NCBI GenBank assembly: GCA_903847285.1
Contig: CAINDH010000105.1
Coordinates: 1-16,000, forward strand
DNA from: an uncultured Verrucomicrobia subdivision 3 bacterium
GTDB taxonomy: Bacteria; Verrucomicrobiota; Verrucomicrobiae; Limisphaerales; UBA11358
DNA length: 16,000 nucleotides
Direction of reading: 5' to 3'
Shown here: positions 14,936-16,000 of the stretch, piece by piece
How the letters are laid out: every line of letters starts with the position of its first letter
Numbering within the stretch: position 1 is the stretch's first letter
Notes under the pieces: generated by a model
Told to the model about the DNA's origin: nothing
Seen by the model: only the letters and a program-made list of their open reading frames with translations
Databases searched by the model: none
Position numbers and translations under genes: made by a program

Positions 14936-16000
14936 CGAGCCACCCCGCTCGTTTCAGTTTGCGGGGCAATCTTTGGCGCAGCGACGGGAAAGCTCACCGT
15001 GAAAACCGCCATCGGCCCGGAGCCGATTTCCAATTTGCTGCCGAGCTGCTGCGCGAGGCCGGACACCAGTTGCAAACCGAGCGACTGCGCCCGCCGCGAG
15101 TCAAAATCCGCCGGCAACCCCACGCCGTCATCGCTCACGCAAAGCCGCACGTGCGGACTGCCGGCGACCGGCTGTAATTCTACTTTAATCTCACCGGCTC
15201 GGCCGTTCGGGAAGGCATGTTTGAGGCAGTTGGAAATCAGTTCGTTCACCAACAGGCCGCACGGAATCGCCTGATCCAGGCTGACGGAAATATTTGCGAG
15301 TTCAAGCCGCAGCTTTATCAGCTCGGGCTTTTCGCTCAGCGCACGCAGTGAGTGGTTGATGAGCTGCTCGAGATACAAGCCTAGATCCGCCGCTGCAAAA
15401 ACGCCGGAGCGGTAAAGCGATTCGTGCAGCAGTGCCATCGAATGGATGCGGCCTTGCATATTCTTGAGCACAGAGATAGTTCCAGGCTGCTGCTGGCGGG
15501 CTTCCTCGAGCCGCAAGAGGCTAGTGATGACTTGTAGATTATTTTTCACCCGGTGATGAACCTCCTTCAATAAGGCGTCCTTTTCCACCAGCGAGTTCTG
15601 CAATTTGGCCTCGGCAATTTTGCGTTCGGTCAGCTCCTGCCGCAAGTGTTCGTTGCTCCAGACCAAATTATCACGCCCCCCCAACAGTCCCTGGCGGGCA
15701 CCCTCCAAGCCGACGGCGGCGTGGCCGATTTCCGCCTGCAGCCGGTTGAAATTCCTGGCCATGTCTCCCACTTCATCGCGCGAATAAATTTTCAGCGGGA
15801 CAAAATCAAAATGCGTTTTCGCGGCGGCAAGGTCGCCTGCTGCCAGCGCGTTCATGGATTTGGTGAATTGCGACAGCGTGCCGACAACTAATTTGTCCGC
15901 CGCCTGCGAAACCTCCACCACCGAGTGCGCGATCATGCCCGGCAAGATCAATCCCACGGCAACCGTCAGCAACGCCACCACCACAAAAATGTCCGACAAA
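14932..16000 (-). CDS. HisKA_2-family sensor histidine kinase (5' end outside the window)
   Basis: About 355 C-terminal residues are visible; the true start is beyond the right edge. The visible part begins in a transmembrane helix (IFVVVALLTVAVGLILPGMI), then a HAMP-like linker (about 30-95), a coiled helix (about 96-145), a HisKA_2 dimerisation region with EVHHRVKNNLQVITSLL (probable phosphoacceptor the second His, visible residue 149), and a HATPase domain with LLVNELISNCLKHAF (N-box), VSDDGVGLP (G1) and AQSLGLQLV (G2-like). It is a membrane-anchored sensor whose input domain, likely periplasmic, is outside the window. It overlaps the downstream hybrid kinase by ATGA. HisKA_2 kinases commonly phosphorylate stand-alone or N-terminal receivers, which fits the N-terminal REC of its neighbour. 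Confidence 0.92.
   Translation of the reverse strand, partial: LSDIFVVVALLTVAVGLILPGMIAHSVVEVSQAADKLVVGTLSQFTKSMNALAAGDLAAAKTHFDFVPLKIYSRDEVGDMARNFNRLQAEIGHAAVGLEGARQGLLGGRDNLVWSNEHLRQELTERKIAEAKLQNSLVEKDALLKEVHHRVKNNLQVITSLLRLEEARQQQPGTISVLKNMQGRIHSMALLHESLYRSGVFAAADLGLYLEQLINHSLRALSEKPELIKLRLELANISVSLDQAIPCGLLVNELISNCLKHAFPNGRAGEIKVELQPVAGSPHVRLCVSDDGVGLPADFDSRRAQSLGLQLVSGLAQQLGSKLEIGSGPMAVFTVSFPVAAPKIAPQTETSGVAR

Overview
The window looks like the chromosome of a member of the Verrucomicrobiota, probably in or near Pedosphaerales/Limisphaerales. The case is inferential. A large secreted protein combines FG-GAP, Ig-like and divergent InlB-type repeats and ends in a C-terminal module (YSVQYSTNLTQW ... 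TPFRFYRI) that I associate with Verrucomicrobia. Most start codons lack a Shine-Dalgarno sequence, and the GC content is moderately high and uneven. There are no phage genes, transposases or CRISPR arrays.

Layout. (1) 1-709, minus: the N-terminal third or so of ribosomal protein S1 (rpsA), with a leader of about 250 bp holding a short Ser-rich upstream ORF and a stem-loop. (2) 963-1400, minus: a small membrane-anchored protein of unknown function. (3) 1401-1936: a gene-poor stretch with a decayed ORF fragment, two palindromes sharing the core CGCTATTT, and a 21-bp tandem repeat of about 15 units. (4) 1937-3082, minus: a 6-phosphofructokinase; 3152-5479, minus: a YfhO-like multi-pass membrane protein just upstream of it. 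(5) 5523-7996, plus: a TPMT-like methyltransferase, a rhomboid protease and an EamA/DMT permease, the last two overlapping as ATGA. (6) 8013-9500, minus: a compact three-gene cluster of two small membrane proteins (one in an AT-rich island) and a hexapeptide-repeat acyltransferase. (7) 9562-12776, minus: a secreted FG-GAP/Ig/InlB-repeat protein broken by a frameshift near 11953. (8) 12821-12908, minus: tRNA-Ser(GGA). (9) 12977-16000, minus: a HisKA_2 histidine kinase (5' end outside the window) overlapping, as ATGA, a REC-PAS-HisKA-HATPase-REC hybrid kinase; together they look like a phosphorelay.

Most genes are housekeeping or ordinary membrane and signalling functions. The parts least explained by known families are the 21-bp array with its flanking palindromes (about 1383-1900), the frameshifted repeat protein, and the AT-rich small gene at 8415-8795. 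I found no convincing novel multi-gene defence or biosynthetic system.
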